Shown one piece after another: positions 1 through 11,176 of a DNA stretch of 64,000 nucleotides (the first letter of the stretch is position 1; every line of letters starts with the position of its first letter). Both the position numbers and the translations under genes were made by a program. The notes below the pieces were generated by a model. That model searched no databases and was not told where the DNA came from. It saw nothing but the letters and a program-made list of their open reading frames with translations. The DNA is from Brachypalpus laphriformis (taxonomy: Eukaryota; Arthropoda; Insecta; Diptera; Syrphidae), in NCBI GenBank assembly GCA_945910035.1, contig OX246754.1, positions 55,226,678 to 55,290,677 on the forward strand, in the 5' to 3' direction.

Positions 1-960
1 GAATTGCACGATCTGGCAGATATGCCTCTCACTTCCATCCTTGAATTCTGTACCAATGTGGATGGGAAAAGTTCCTATTCCAGACCAATGGTTAACATTA
101 AGAACACTAACAACACCAACGCATTTTTTCTTCTTTCTTTCTCTTTCTTTTTCAAACTGAATCAATAAATAATACAGCCGAAATAATAAATTACCCTTCG
201 GATGCGGCATAAAACGGTCCATCGTATTCGTGCGAAAAATTGAATGTGCACAACGCGAAAAGCTAGACCCTAGGTTCTTTATGCGTATTTTGCGACAAAT
301 ATACAAATATATTTTCTCATACCCTATCCCATAGGGTATATTGATTTTGATACACAATTTGTAACATAGAGAAATAAAGGGGAGTATTTATATAAATGGT
401 AGGTACCAACAGTATGTCCTTACGTCCGTGTGTGGATGTGCATGTCTTAAATTTCGAACTAGGGCGATACAATTTCACATACGAGCTTCTGAGAGACTGA
501 AGTAGTACCAGTGTAAAATTTTCTAAGATCTGCCCACTAACACGCCTACTTTTCCGAACTGAAAGAAATGGTACGAAGATATATATATATTTTGGAAACA
601 CACCACGTTGTTCTATTCTTCGTTAAGTGTTAATTTATTTATTTTTTATTTTTTAATTTGTTCTTTATTCTCAAAATTCAATAGAATACTAATAACTACT
701 ACAATTAGTTATGAGAATAGTTAGAGACATTTTGTATACATTAAAAAATAAAAAAAAAATGTCACATTACGTACATTATTTTAGTGTGGGGTAAACTACA
801 TACTACATATGTATATTCCATTTTTAGTCGTTTTTTTTAGAAAGGAAAAAAAAGGCAAACGGAAAGTGCATCGATAACAATTCTATAATGATACATTTTT
901 TTAGTTAGTTTTAAGTGATGAAGTGCAACAAAATTTCAATTTCATTACAATTAATATTCA
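1..960. other. AT-rich intergenic DNA with a SINE fragment
   Basis: No coding region can be supported here. The only recognisable piece is at about 189-300. Its text (CCTTCGGATGCGGCATAAAA, then GTGCGAAAAAT and AAAGCTAGACCC) matches the body of the tRNA-headed SINE at 8001-8465, so it is probably a 5'-truncated copy. The rest is AT-rich with homopolymer runs. Confidence 0.5.
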
Positions 961-3060
961 AAAGCCATAATTTTACTTTACATAAAATCTTCTTTAATAT
1001 TCTATTGAAGGACTTTAAAATAGTACAAATGCTTTACAGGCAGAATTTTCAGTTTATTAAATAGGACGGAGATGTTGGCTAAACAAGACGAACAACATAG
1101 TTTTCTTATAACGTATTTTTGTAAAACAGTTAGTTGTTGGATTTTATTGACGTAAATACCACCCCAGCAGCTAATAACATATTGCAGTCTTGAATGGAAG
1201 ATACCAAAGTAAATATTTTTTAAGATATTTGTACAGCAGTACTTTCTAAACCGGTAAAAACTTCAAAGAATAGATAACAAATACTGCTTCAAGATAGAGA
1301 TGTGATCGCACCAACTCAGATTTTGATCAATTACGACACCTATGTGCTTATAGTTCTTAGCTATTTCAATTTTGAAGCAATTAGCATTACAGGCGATATC
1401 TAAACTCAAATCCACCAAAGCTGCCGCTGAACTTTCCTGTCTGCCGTACTATGTGAATGCCTAAAACCGATCGTCAACAACCTGATAGGTCATTATCAGT
1501 GCGGTTTCAGGCCTGGAAAGTCCACCATTGACCAAATATTCACACTACGGCAGATCTTGGAAAAGACCCATGAATATAAAATCGATACGCACCACCTCTT
1601 CATCGATTTCAAAGTTGCCTATGATAGCGTGTATAGAGACGAGTTATACAGAGCCATGTCTAGTCTTGGCATACCTGCCAAGCTCGTCCGTTTGTGCAGA
1701 ATGACGATGGAGAACTCTCGCTGCTTCATCAAAGTCGGTAAAAACATCATCGAACCGTTCGATGTCAGGAAAGGTCTTAGAAAAGGAGACGCGCTATAAT
1801 ACGATCTCTTTAACATAGTACTTGAGATAATTGTATGAAACTCACAAGCCAACACCGGAGGTACAATCTTTTATAAGTCTGTACAACTACTCGCTTATGC
1901 CGATGACATTGACGGAAGAACTCAGCGGGCAGTCAATGGGGCGTCTTGGACAGAACGCCACAATAGACAGATATAATTTTGAGGTAGTAAAGGATTTCGT
2001 CTACCTAGGCTCTATGGTGAACTCCGCAAATGACATTAGTAGGGAGATCACACGAAGAATTACTCTTGCCAATCGTTGTTTCTATGGGCTAAAACGGCAA
2101 TTGAGTAGCAAAGCCCTATCTCGAACTACTAAGGTAACTCTTTATAAGACACTAATCATCCCAGTCCTGATGTATGGCGCAGATGCATGGGCTTTGACAA
2201 AACTGGATGACGCTGCCCTTGCTTATTTCGAGAGAAAAGTTCTTCGAGCGATCTTTGGTCCCGTCTGCATAAACGGTGAGTGGAGGAGAAGGTACAATGC
2301 CGAACTATACGGCCTGTACAAAGACATCGACTTAGCCAGAAGAGTTCACATACAGCGACTAAGATGACTGGGTCATGTAGAGCGGATGGAGCCCAACGTT
2401 CCCGCTAAGAAAGTCTTCGAATCCAACCCGGATGGACGACTCGCGGTAGGTGGCGCAAACAAGTGGAGGGGGACCTTAACCAACTTGGCGTGCGCAACTG
2501 GAGGCAGCTGGCTCGTAACCGTGCTGGCTGGCGAGGTTTGTTGGTTGAGGCCTAGGTCCATCCCGAACTGTAACGCCATCTAAGTAAGTAAATAAGCATT
2601 ACAGGCATTATCTTCATTGAATAAGGTATTACAGCCACATTATTTTGAGTAGGCTGAATCTGCGACAACTAGCTGCATGGAACACAATGTTAATCTGCGG
2701 GGACACTTAGTTTATCCAAAAGAATTTTGTAATCTAACATATCGAAGGCTTTAGTTATGTCAAGAAAAAGTCCCTTGTATATATTGACAGAAGTTCAGAA
2801 CAGCATCTTCAGTGGAATGGTTTTCTCTAAAACCAATTTGATTTTTAATGAAGAAGTTAACATTATTCAGAAATTTGAAAAATCTGTTTTACAGCTTTCT
2901 CAAAGATTTTAGATATTATAGAAAGTAAGGAAATCGGCCTTTAATTAATTTTTCCTCTTTTATTACCCTTTATGAAAATAGGAATCACATTGGCACGTTT
3001 TAACAATTCAGGAAAGGTTCCCGTGAAAATGCTTAAATATATCCACGTCTAAGGCGATTC
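961..3060 (-). pseudogene. Degenerate non-LTR reverse transcriptase remnant, interrupted by an RTE-like copy
   Basis: Read on the minus strand, 3060-2607 gives disrupted RT blocks: a GTFPELLKRANVIPIF-like start, RPISLLSIISKIFEKAV, then a KAFDMLDYKILLDKLS-like block. After a later insertion, 1382-961 continues with the C-terminal part (FHSRLQYVISCWGG and LTVLQKYVIRKLCC). These blocks are typical of Jockey/CR1-like non-LTR RTs. The frame is broken by many stops and indels, so this is an old dead copy. The RTE-like element at 1395-2594 splits it and is therefore younger. Clade assignment is approximate. Confidence 0.6.
1395..2594 (+). mobile_element. 5'-truncated RTE-like non-LTR retrotransposon (family 1) with 12-bp TSD
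   Basis: Plus-strand reading gives RT blocks in order: YQCGFRPGKSTIDQIFTLRQ, LFIDFKVAYDSVYRDELY, then FVYLGSMVNSANDISREI and LYKTLIIPVLMYGADAWALT. The C-terminal LGHVERM...KVFESNPDGR segment follows. Stops and frameshifts near 1798 and 2365 break the frame. The 3' end is the simple tail TAAGTAAGTAAATA (2581-2594). AGCATTACAGGC occurs at 1383-1394 and again at 2595-2606, a perfect 12-bp target-site duplication. This fixes both ends and shows insertion into the older RT remnant. Only the RT half is present, so it is 5'-truncated and dead. Confidence 0.8.
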
Positions 3061-5463
3061 TTTTTATGATGAAACTAGAAATTCCATCGTTACCACAAGA
3101 ATATGAGTTTTTAAGAGAATTGATGGTTTTTAACAGTTCAAATCCCGAAATAGGCTTGAAGACAAGCTATTACTTAAATTTGTGCGGTCTAAGAGTTGTT
3201 TCGATGAGCAACCACTACAAGACATTGAAAAGACACAAGGAGAAGACGTCTGTGCAACTAATGCAAAGTATTGATTTCATTTACAACAACGGTAACGTTA
3301 ACGTTATCAATTTGAAGTGTAATGGATTCGTTGTGGTTTTTACTTTCCCAATTTATTAAATTTCTTAAATTGTTTTCAAAGTATGTGTTGCGACATACAT
3401 GAATTTATTTATTTATTTGTTGATACAAATGTGTGTAACGACTTTTTATAGCAACATTGAGTGGTTATTTGCAGGTTTTACTGCGCAGCTTATGCTTCAG
3501 TTTGATTTGTTTTAGAAGTGAATTATTCATCCAGGGCTTAAGTGTACAGACTAGCTTCGCTCTATGGAAACGCTAGAGCTATTAAGCTGATATTTTTAAG
3601 TTTTTAAAAATGATCATAGGCCACAGAAGCATTTTCTTCGGCATTTATGCTTCAACCCAGTTTTCACTCAATAGCTTATAATTTAATAGGCTATAATTAA
3701 TTTTTGTTGCGAGAAGCTAGGCCCTGGCACTTAAGGAGCTGTTGCGCCAAATAATTATTTATTTTTTAGTTAATTATTGTTATTTTTTTTAGAAATAGTG
3801 TGTAGGAATACTATATTTTTTTAAGCTACTAAACTTTAAGCCTGTCATACAGTGATGGCTAATTTGAAGATCGAAGTTCAGATCAGCATATTGGTTAGAT
3901 CACACTTAAGGAAGCTCCTCATAATCCTGTTCTTTGCATCGAGCGACGACAGTTGAACATATAAAATATTACTTTTTGTCACATTAACTCATTTTCGCTT
4001 TATGTATCATAACACTTTTTTCTTATGCAAATTCTGATTAGTTTTTATTAGTGCTAAAATCTGAGCATCAGATTCATCATTCTGTTGCCTGAGCTCAAAG
4101 CAGCTACAGCTCTTCAGCTTTGTTCTGTCAAAGTTCAATTGGTTATGGCCCTGTGCAAGGGTTTTATAAAGGTTGGGGGCATTGGGATTATCGAAAATTA
4201 AACACCGATAAAAAAAATTCTGAAAACCATTTTTTTTTTTTTTTAACGGAAAATGATTCGGTGAGCATCAACTCACTGCAAAGCAGCGAGAGGTGAACAC
4301 TTTGGATGTTTAAAATCAGAATACTGCTTAATTTTTGATCTGATATCTGGTGACATAGTGAATCAAAAATAACAGACGCTGAACCGCAAGTAGAGGATGG
4401 GTTCAAAGCGAAATTCAAGATTTGGAATAAAGTTGTCATCGAAACCGGAAAATAAAGATATTAAAGCGATAGTGAACTTTAACACCAGACGTCATAAACG
4501 GTTTCGAGACCATTGAGGCCATTGTTCTTGTCGCAGTTCAATAGGCAACTATGCTGAATTTATTTAGATGGCAAGTCTTTGGGTAGTGTCACTACTTTTT
4601 GTGACCAAGAAATGAAAAACTGATTTTTAGCTTACAACTTTACTTTACACTTTTATTTACCCAAATGTGGGCTTAAAATTACAGTCAAATTTGTCTTTTC
4701 AAAAAAACTACGTCTGCTCCTTATCGTAGTCGGGCAAAGTGTAACGGTAAGAGCGAATATTCGGTATGTCTGTAAAAAATGGTCTCAACGGATTGCAAAT
4801 TAGCTCAATAAAAAAATGGCGGCGCTCAATGGTAGCAGCCAAACTGAGGAAACTGAGCTTAGGTTTTTGGTTGCGTTCAAAGACAATCTACTTATTTTGG
4901 ATGGCAATTTAGTTATTTCGGACAGGTAGCGACTTTAAGATGATGGCAGTTTTGAATGGTGCAGACTACGAATACTCAAAGGACTAGCAAATAAGTACAT
5001 TAGATTAATAATTGAAAGATAATTATTTAGAACCATATGTAGCAGCATTATTAAACTCAGGCAGACGACAACTAAGCCATGTTTTAAATTTAAGTATCAA
5101 AAATGTATTTGTGAATGAATTTCTCGTAAAATGAACAATTAATATGTAAAATCTAAAGAAATACCAGTAGAAACTTCTAAGCAAAATTAAAAAGCTTTCG
5201 AAATCCCTCTTTTACCGATTTGCAATTCATTTTATTTGATTGTTGAAATTATTGCAATATTTTGGCGATCTGGTGCAAATATTGTAAAACCATTTGTGTA
5301 TATTAAGCAGTGCTCCAAATAGTTTCTGCAAAAGCAAATGTTACTTTTACAACTTACTTTTTTTTTAAAGATGGGGTGACAGGACAAACTATGACCCATG
5401 AAGCACTACGACCTAAAGATATCTTTTGTGCTGTCTCCTGGTTGAATGTTGACGAAGTAATTG
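3061..5463. other. Intergenic, SINE 3' end, otherwise nothing recognised
   Basis: The stretch from 3706 to about 3773 (GTTGCGAGAAGCTAGGCCCT, then GAGCTGTTGCGCCAAAT and a TATTTATTT tail) is the 3' part of the SINE family seen at 8001-8465. A 97-codon open frame at 3066-3359 has no recognisable motif and I do not call it a gene. The remainder is AT-rich with no supported feature. Confidence 0.45.
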
Positions 5464-6335
5464 CCCGTTAGCTGAAATCTAGTTCATTGGTGCAGCTAAA
5501 GTTAGTTCGAGCTGAAGAAGAGGTGACATCAGAAGGTAATGTTAAGTCTTTATTAAAGTGCTTTAGCCTAAGCCGGGCTATGGCCGGGCAATCATATAGT
5601 ATGTAATGGGCTGTTTCGGTGTCTTCAAGACAGAGACGGCACGTATCCGATTGAACACGGCCCATTTTTCTTGAGATGGTAATTGGGAGTTCTACGAGTG
5701 ATCTTTGATCCCGTCTACATAGACGGCGATTGGAGGAGAAGGTACAATGCCGAACTATACGGCCTATATAATGACATCGACTTAGCTAGAAGAGTTCACA
5801 TACAGCGACTTAGATGGCTGGATCATTAAGAGCGGATGGAACCCAACGTCACAGTCAACAAAGTCTTCGAATCCACCCCGGATGGACGCGCAGTAGTGGA
5901 CGCAAACAAGTGGAAGGGGACCTCAACCAACTTGACGTGCGCAACTGGAGGCAGCTGGCTCGTAACTGGGCTGACTGGAGAGGTTTGTTGGTTGAGACCC
6001 AGGTCCACCCCGGACTGTAACACCACAAGTAATAAATTTCTTGGAATGCCTTGGGCCAGATTGTTCATGTGAGAGCATTTTTTCGCGTTCCCAACGAGAT
6101 AGCTCTATCTTTATCTGGCTGGTAGGCAAACCACAAAAAGGTTCACGTCCAATGAGAGGAGATTGGACACCTAGCAAGCTCATCAGCAGCTTCGTTTCCA
6201 GGGATGCCTTTGTGTCCGAGGACCCACATTAGAATGATTTTATTGTGTGCAGCAAGCTGCAAGAGAGTCTGGAGACAGTTCCAAACAGCTTGGACTTAAA
6301 GCCGAAGGACATGAAAGATTTTCTTGGCCATAACC
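5464..6335 (-). pseudogene. RNase-H-bearing non-LTR retrotransposon remnant (C-terminal part)
   Basis: Minus-strand reading from about 6330 gives MWVLGHKGIPGNEAADELAR, the C-terminal block of a retroelement RNase H. It continues, in another frame, as FCGLPTSQIKIELSRWERE. After an inserted plus-strand fragment (5684-6028) it runs on as CRLCLEDTETAHYILYDCPA, the Cys/His end module usual in this class of element (I/R1/LOA-like). Frameshifts and the insertion make it a pseudogene. The linker-like piece at 7454-7870, also minus strand, may be the upstream part of the same copy, separated by the RTE insertion at 6336-7447. Confidence 0.65.
5684..6028 (+). mobile_element. 3' fragment of the family-1 RTE-like element, nested
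   Basis: The sequence is closely similar to the last ~330 bp of the copy at 1395-2594: GATCCCGTCTACATAGACGG, GCCGAACTATACGGCCTA and the KVFES...DGR coding end. GTAAT occurs at 5679-5683 and 6029-6033, consistent with a short TSD. Removing the segment reconnects the two halves of the minus-strand RNase-H remnant. It is a short 5'-truncated, non-functional insertion. Confidence 0.7.
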
Positions 6336-7447
6336 TTCGACAGACAACTACGAGATCTGATATGGGTGGCGCTAAGACATCGTGGGGTTCCAGAAACCTA
6401 TGTACACATGATCATGGACATGTACGAAGGAGCAAGGATAAGAGTAAGAAGCCCCGCTGGAGTAACCGAAGAGTTCCCAATCAAAGTCGGGGTGCATCAG
6501 GGAAGCGTCTTAAGTCCTTTGCTCTTTATTACAGTCCTTGATTATCTGCTTGAAGGTACATCAGTTATTCTTTGCTGACGATAGAGCCATCATAAGTGAG
6601 GATCCTACATCTCTGCAACGAGCACTTGATGTGTGGGTGGACGCTCTGGAGGGAAATGGGTATCGCATTAGTTCAAAAAAGACAGAGTACATGTGCTGCC
6701 GTTCTCTGATCAACTGAAGCCTATTCCAGACATTTATTTGAATGGAACAGTGCTTCCCAAGTGCGAAAAGTTGAAATATCTGGGATCTATGATCAATAGC
6801 AAAGCAACTTGTGATGACGACATCAATCATCGCGTAAGCGTAGGGTGGATGAAGTGGCGAGAAAATCCGCTATCTTCTGTGACAGAAAAATGCCACCTAA
6901 GTTGAAGGGACGGTTTTACACCGCAGTTGTGCGACCAGCGGTCACATACGGTTCACAATGTTGGACGATGTACAAAACGTATGAGAGTAAATTAACGGCA
7001 GCTGAGATGAAGATGCTTCGCATGACAGCAGGAGTGACAAAGCTTGATCGAATAAGAAGTTCGAAGATCCGTGGAAGCTTTCACATTAAGGAAACCATCG
7101 TACACAAAATAGCGCGCGACCGGCTCAGCTGGTATTGCCGCGTTCAAAAAAGAGATCATTTGAACCCGGTTAAAAAGGCAATATCAATGCACGTTCCAAA
7201 GACATCGCGATGTAGGAAAGGCAGGCCTATAAACGCCTGGATCAGACAAATGCGACGACATCGGCATTTCATTGGCCTCAGTAACCGAGTGATCCAAAAT
7301 CGGCAGGCTTGCCGATATTTTCTGAGGTCAAATAGGCGAACCCCACAGGCGGATCAGTAGAAATGCGTTGAAGTGGGAGGGTTGTGATCCCTTGTTTTCG
7401 GATCATAACCTCGCTGATAAAAGGAAGCAGAAGAAGAAGAAGAAGAA
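6336..7447 (+). mobile_element. 5'-truncated RTE-like retrotransposon (family 2) with GAA-rich tail
   Basis: Plus-strand reading gives RT blocks: LRDLIWVALRHRGVPETYVH, GVHQGSVLSPLLF, FADDRAIISEDP (the catalytic FADD box), then LKYLGSMINSKATCDDDI and VRPAVTYGSQCWTMYK. The C-terminus ends ...RTPQADQ with a stop near 7360. Frame changes near 6540 and 6880 break the ORF. The end is a GAA/AGA repeat tail at about 7421-7447. ATAACC at 6330-6335 and 7448-7453 is a probable 6-bp TSD. A second copy of the same 3' region lies at 18235-18907 inside Elp1 intron 1. Confidence 0.75.
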
Positions 7448-7453
7448 ATAACC

Positions 7454-7870
7454 GTAGTGCATCTGTTAGGTGGGTATTGCATGAATTCATGCAAAAGATA
7501 TGTGCGGGTCAGCTGATAGAAGGTCGTTGATGTTTTCGCAAAACGTCCTCCACGTGTGCCTTTTTGATTTTCTAATAACAGTGTTATAGGTCGTAAGAGC
7601 TATCTTATACTGACTCCATGAGTTAGTGGACTTGACTTTGTTAAATAGCTTTTAAACCTTGCGCACATCCCGGATGTTAGTTCTGATTTTGGGATTGCAG
7701 TTAGCTTCATATGTGAAGGTGATGTGAAAACTAAGTTTTGAGGCTTCTTCTTCAAGAAGAATATGAAAAATTCCTCGCGTTTGAATGACGTAGAAAGAGA
7801 CGTGGAAAATTTTATCCGTCACTTTCCTGAAGTAGACAACGCTACAGTCGAAACTACTGTTTCTTCTCTC
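7454..7870 (-). pseudogene. Non-LTR ORF2 linker fragment
   Basis: Minus-strand reading of about 7700-7490 gives LFNKVKSTNSWSQYKIALTT then YNTVIRKSKRHTWRTFCE. This resembles the segment between endonuclease and RT in I/R1-type ORF2 proteins. No start, no flanking domains and broken frames. It has the same orientation as the RNase-H remnant at 5464-6335, so the two may be one copy split by the family-2 RTE insertion (inference). Confidence 0.45.
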
Positions 7871-8000
7871 TTTGTCTAGTGTTGACTTTTAAAAAAACGG
7901 GGGAATGCAGGAGGCGAATCAAGCGACAAACTTATCCTATACGAATACAAACAACTAGCATGTTCCTACATTTTTTTTTCTAAACTAAGCTGAAAGAGGG

Positions 8001-8465
8001 GTGCCGTGACGCAGTGGTTATTGTATCGGACCACTACGCGTGAGATTTCATGTTTAAAATAAATAAATACTTGTCGCAACAGCTCTTTAAGTGCCAGGGC
8101 CTAGCTTCTCGCAACCACTCATGTTGTTTACGTCATATTTGTTCACACGAATGGAAGAGACCTACAGTTTAGGGCCGTATCCGAAGGGCAATTTGTTTTG
8201 AGAAGCTTCTCATTTCCATGTTTCATGTTTGAATCCCAGAAACACCAAAACGTTTTTTACGGCCCCACCTCTCACGAATGTTTGATAAACATCCGAGAGT
8301 ATTTGTTGCCACGAGAAAGCATCAACTAACTAAAATCCCCTTCGAATACGGCATAAAACTCTAGGTCACTTCCATTCGTGCGAAAAATGTAACGCAAACA
8401 ACACGAGTGGTTGCGAGAAGCTAGCTCTAGACACTTAATGAGCTGTTGCACCAAATTTATATTAT
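8001..8465 (+). mobile_element. tRNA-derived SINE, interrupted by another SINE copy
   Basis: The head GTGCCGTGACGCAGTGGTTA contains a good box A (TGACGCAGTGG, 8007-8017). Box B (TGTTTGAATCC) lies at 8226-8236. Once the 165-bp insertion at 8056-8220 and one TSD copy are discounted, the two boxes are about 34 bases apart, as in a tRNA promoter. The body (CCTTCGAATACGGCATAAAA, CCATTCGTGCGAAAAATG, GTTGCGAGAAGCTAG) and the end (GAGCTGTTGCACCAAATTTAT) recur as fragments at 189-300 and 3706-3773. This supports a dispersed Pol III SINE family of about 290 bp. Confidence 0.65.
8056..8220 (-). mobile_element. SINE copy inserted in reverse orientation with TSD
   Basis: The reverse complement matches the body and tail of the surrounding SINE: CCTTCGGATACGG, CTTCCATTCGTG, GTTGCGAGAAGCTAGGCCCT, GAGCTGTTGCG and a TATTTATTTATTTT tail. 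TTTCATGTTT at 8046-8055 and 8221-8230 flanks it as a TSD of at least 10 bp. The tRNA head is missing, so it is 5'-truncated. Confidence 0.65.
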
Positions 8466-9064
8466 ATATAAATTGAAAAGGGTGTTAAGGCTTGAGAAGA
8501 CCCTCGTCTAGCACCGCAGACAGGTCGCAGGGCGCCAAACCCTTACTGCAATTCCTTCATTATTGTCTTGCTCCTTTTTGCTTCTTTTACGAAACTCAAA
8601 TTTTGATACTTTTGTTACTTTAAAAAAAGTTAGCTATAATACATTTCTTGAATCTGTCGGAGCAACTCTGGAGAGAGCCCTAAAACACAGACCGGGGCCT
8701 ATCCGTTTGCTTTTCTGTGTGCACATGCAACATTGCTCTGCATATACACATATGGTATACATAGCTGCCAACAGTATGATGTTGAACCCTTTAAAGCAAC
8801 GGGATTAGTATCATATACGATATGAACTAAATTTCGAAATATGTGTGTGGTCGAATGAAGATGTAGATGTATGGTTGTTGAGGTACAAGTGCATTGCGGT
8901 CTATAATAAATCTATTGTTCCCCTCCAAACTAGGGCTCTAGTCTAAGGAGTGCTCGATTTAGAACACTTCCTCCATTCCAATTGCTTTGATGAACCGGAG
9001 TCTGAATTGGATCCAGCGAAGGCAGATCCGTCTCTGATAGAAGAAAGGCACCTAGGTGATGCGG
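8466..9064. other. Intergenic, nothing recognised
   Basis: No coding region or repeat could be supported. Short open frames are without motifs. Confidence 0.4.
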
Positions 9065-9800
9065 TCATATATGGATTAGTGCATCGCATTCCTTAAGGTG
9101 TGCTGGTGTTTCTGTGAGGTCCTTGCAGAATTTGCAATGCCCATTCGCTTCTATTCCCAGTTTCCTAAGGTGCGCCTTGAGTCTGTAGTGACCCGTTAGT
9201 TGCTCGTCCAGATGCGAAGTCGATTTATGCTTACTCTTCTTTTCTGGTTGTAATTCCCCTGAATTTCTCTCGCCTGTCTCAATCGAGGGATATCGTCCCA
9301 ATGCTTAACCCATTTGCTGTCTCTTTCTTTCTTTCTTAGTTCTTGCCGTATTTTGTGTAGTCCTATCCCACAAAAGGGTTCCAGTATAAGGTACAGGGTG
9401 TTTGTCCCGTTTTTTGCTAGTTCATCAACTACTTCGTTTCCCTTCACTCCTACATGTCCTGGTACCCAGTAGAGCGTAACATTATTAGTCTGGCCCAGCC
9501 TGTTGACCTTGGTGAGGCATTCCCATATACTCGTACGTCTGGATCTGATGGGTTCAATGCGTTGATGGCGGCTTACTATCTGACAGTATTACGATGTCTT
9601 ACCCGCGGTAGTTTCTATCGAGGTTGAATTGGATGCATCTTTCGATCCCCTACTTGGAATATACTGAGAACCATTCCCAGAGATTCTGAATATTTGGTCC
9701 TGGGCTCGCACACACCTGCCCCAGTGCCCGTAGATGTTTTCGATCCATCCGCGAGCATTTAATAGTATCTTGATTGAATTGATACTTATCGGACGCATTG
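9065..9800 (-). pseudogene. RNase-H-bearing non-LTR retrotransposon remnant
   Basis: Minus-strand reading gives IVILSDS (RNase H catalytic-Asp block, about 9590), then WECLTKVNRLGQTNNVTLYW and VPGHVGVKGNEVVDELAKNG (about 9400). Next is an EPFCGIG block and a C-terminal LTGHYRLKAHLRKLG segment with a CKFCKDLTETPAHLKECDAL Cys/His module (about 9130). A frameshift separates the last two parts near 9200-9300. The order is that of I/R1-like ORF2 C-termini. It is a dead fragment. Confidence 0.7.
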
Positions 9801-11142
9801 CTTTAAATCAAATTTTCTTTCAAAGCAGTATTTCTCAACCACATCGTCTCTGAGGTTGAATAATGAAAGTATGACCGCTAATTGTGATACCTTTTCCGCA
9901 AAAAAAGGGAAACCTGAACTATACTAATTACTGGGCATCATTCTGCTAAATAGTTATGTAAACATTTTGGTATTGTGTTGTGTAAGCCCCTAACGCAATG
10001 TCCACCGAGACCTTAGGTGTTGAAATAGGGTTTACGTTAGGCTATGCGCTGCCATGCGTTTTTTCCAAGATTGCTCTTGAACATGGCTTTTCATTTTATT
10101 CTGCAGATAGAAACTTTAGTGAGTATACGAGTACTAGGAGACGCACTCGTGTATTGGGTGAACTTTGCCTTCTTGAAACTCCATAACGGGTTTGTCTGCA
10201 AAGGGAAAATGGAAGACCTAAAAATTGGCTAACGAGCAAATGCACTCAATGTGGGATAGAACTAGCGAAACGAAACGAAATTGGGAAAATCGCTTCTGTA
10301 AGAAAAACCCGACATCGCTAGATCAGATATTGGGCTAGCTCCCAAAGTAGTCTGCTTCGGCACCGTTCTGAGCCGCGCCGCATAGTACGCTATTCAAGAT
10401 ACGAGGGGAAACGGAAATGATTACAAAACGCGACATTGACTGTAGCACCACATACAAAAGAAGATATCGAAATTCCCCAAACACCAATACCGCCTTAGTT
10501 AAGTTTAGACAATGTATTTTTTCCAAATGAGTAACTACCAAGTACGTTATATCTTCCTGATAACAAATTCACTATTCCCTAACGATAAACAGCATCAAGA
10601 ACCTATGTTCATCGAATAAAAAAAGGGGAGTCATTACAGATTTTCGGGGGCGTAAACGCCAAACATCTACTCACAGTATCTCTACCGATAACAACAGACG
10701 CCCAGATGATGATGAGTAATTACATTCAATCTCCGCAAAAAACAAATCTCACCAGCAACAACGAAAACAAAGTACTTTTGCTTAATCATACGTTTGCACA
10801 ATTAGTGGATATTATTATTTTTTTTTTTTGCACGCAATCACTTACACTTTCTTGCATGTTTGACTGACTTAATCAACCCGTTTGCGTGCGGTGTTTCGTT
10901 AATTTCTTCATTCAAAGTGCAATCCGCACGAATAGCATTCACTTTCCACTTATTAAAAGTGAGTTAGAAAATTATTTCTCACATGAAACATGCAAATCTT
11001 TTCTCAATCCTCTTCTTCTCTTCGTTCTTATGCTGAAGCTGAAATGCATGCTCACTTCGCTTTGCAGCATCATTTTTAAATTAACCAACCAACCACAACA
11101 AAAAACACAATTAATTCGTATCCAACTGATTGGATTCCATGG
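9801..11142. other. Intergenic region downstream of Elp1, nothing firm
   Basis: A stretch near 9907-9965 reads weakly like an RT block on the plus strand (ELY..YWASFC), too short to call. Open frames at 9998-10232, 10335-10541 and 10886-11161 have no recognisable motifs. No RNA gene seen. Confidence 0.35.
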
Positions 11143-11148
11143 TTTATT
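11143..11148 (-). terminator. Elp1 polyadenylation signal
   Basis: AATAAA on the minus strand, about 29 bases beyond the Elp1 stop codon at 11177-11179. It is the first canonical hexamer after the stop. Confidence 0.6.
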
Positions 11149-11176
11149 AAATTCAAAATAGTTAGCTACACTATAT

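Noticed and set aside
3066..3359. 97-codon plus-strand open frame
   Set aside because: No recognisable domain, no splice context, AT-rich surroundings. Likely chance.
9907..9965. Short RT-like text on the plus strand
   Set aside because: Too short and too degraded to assign.
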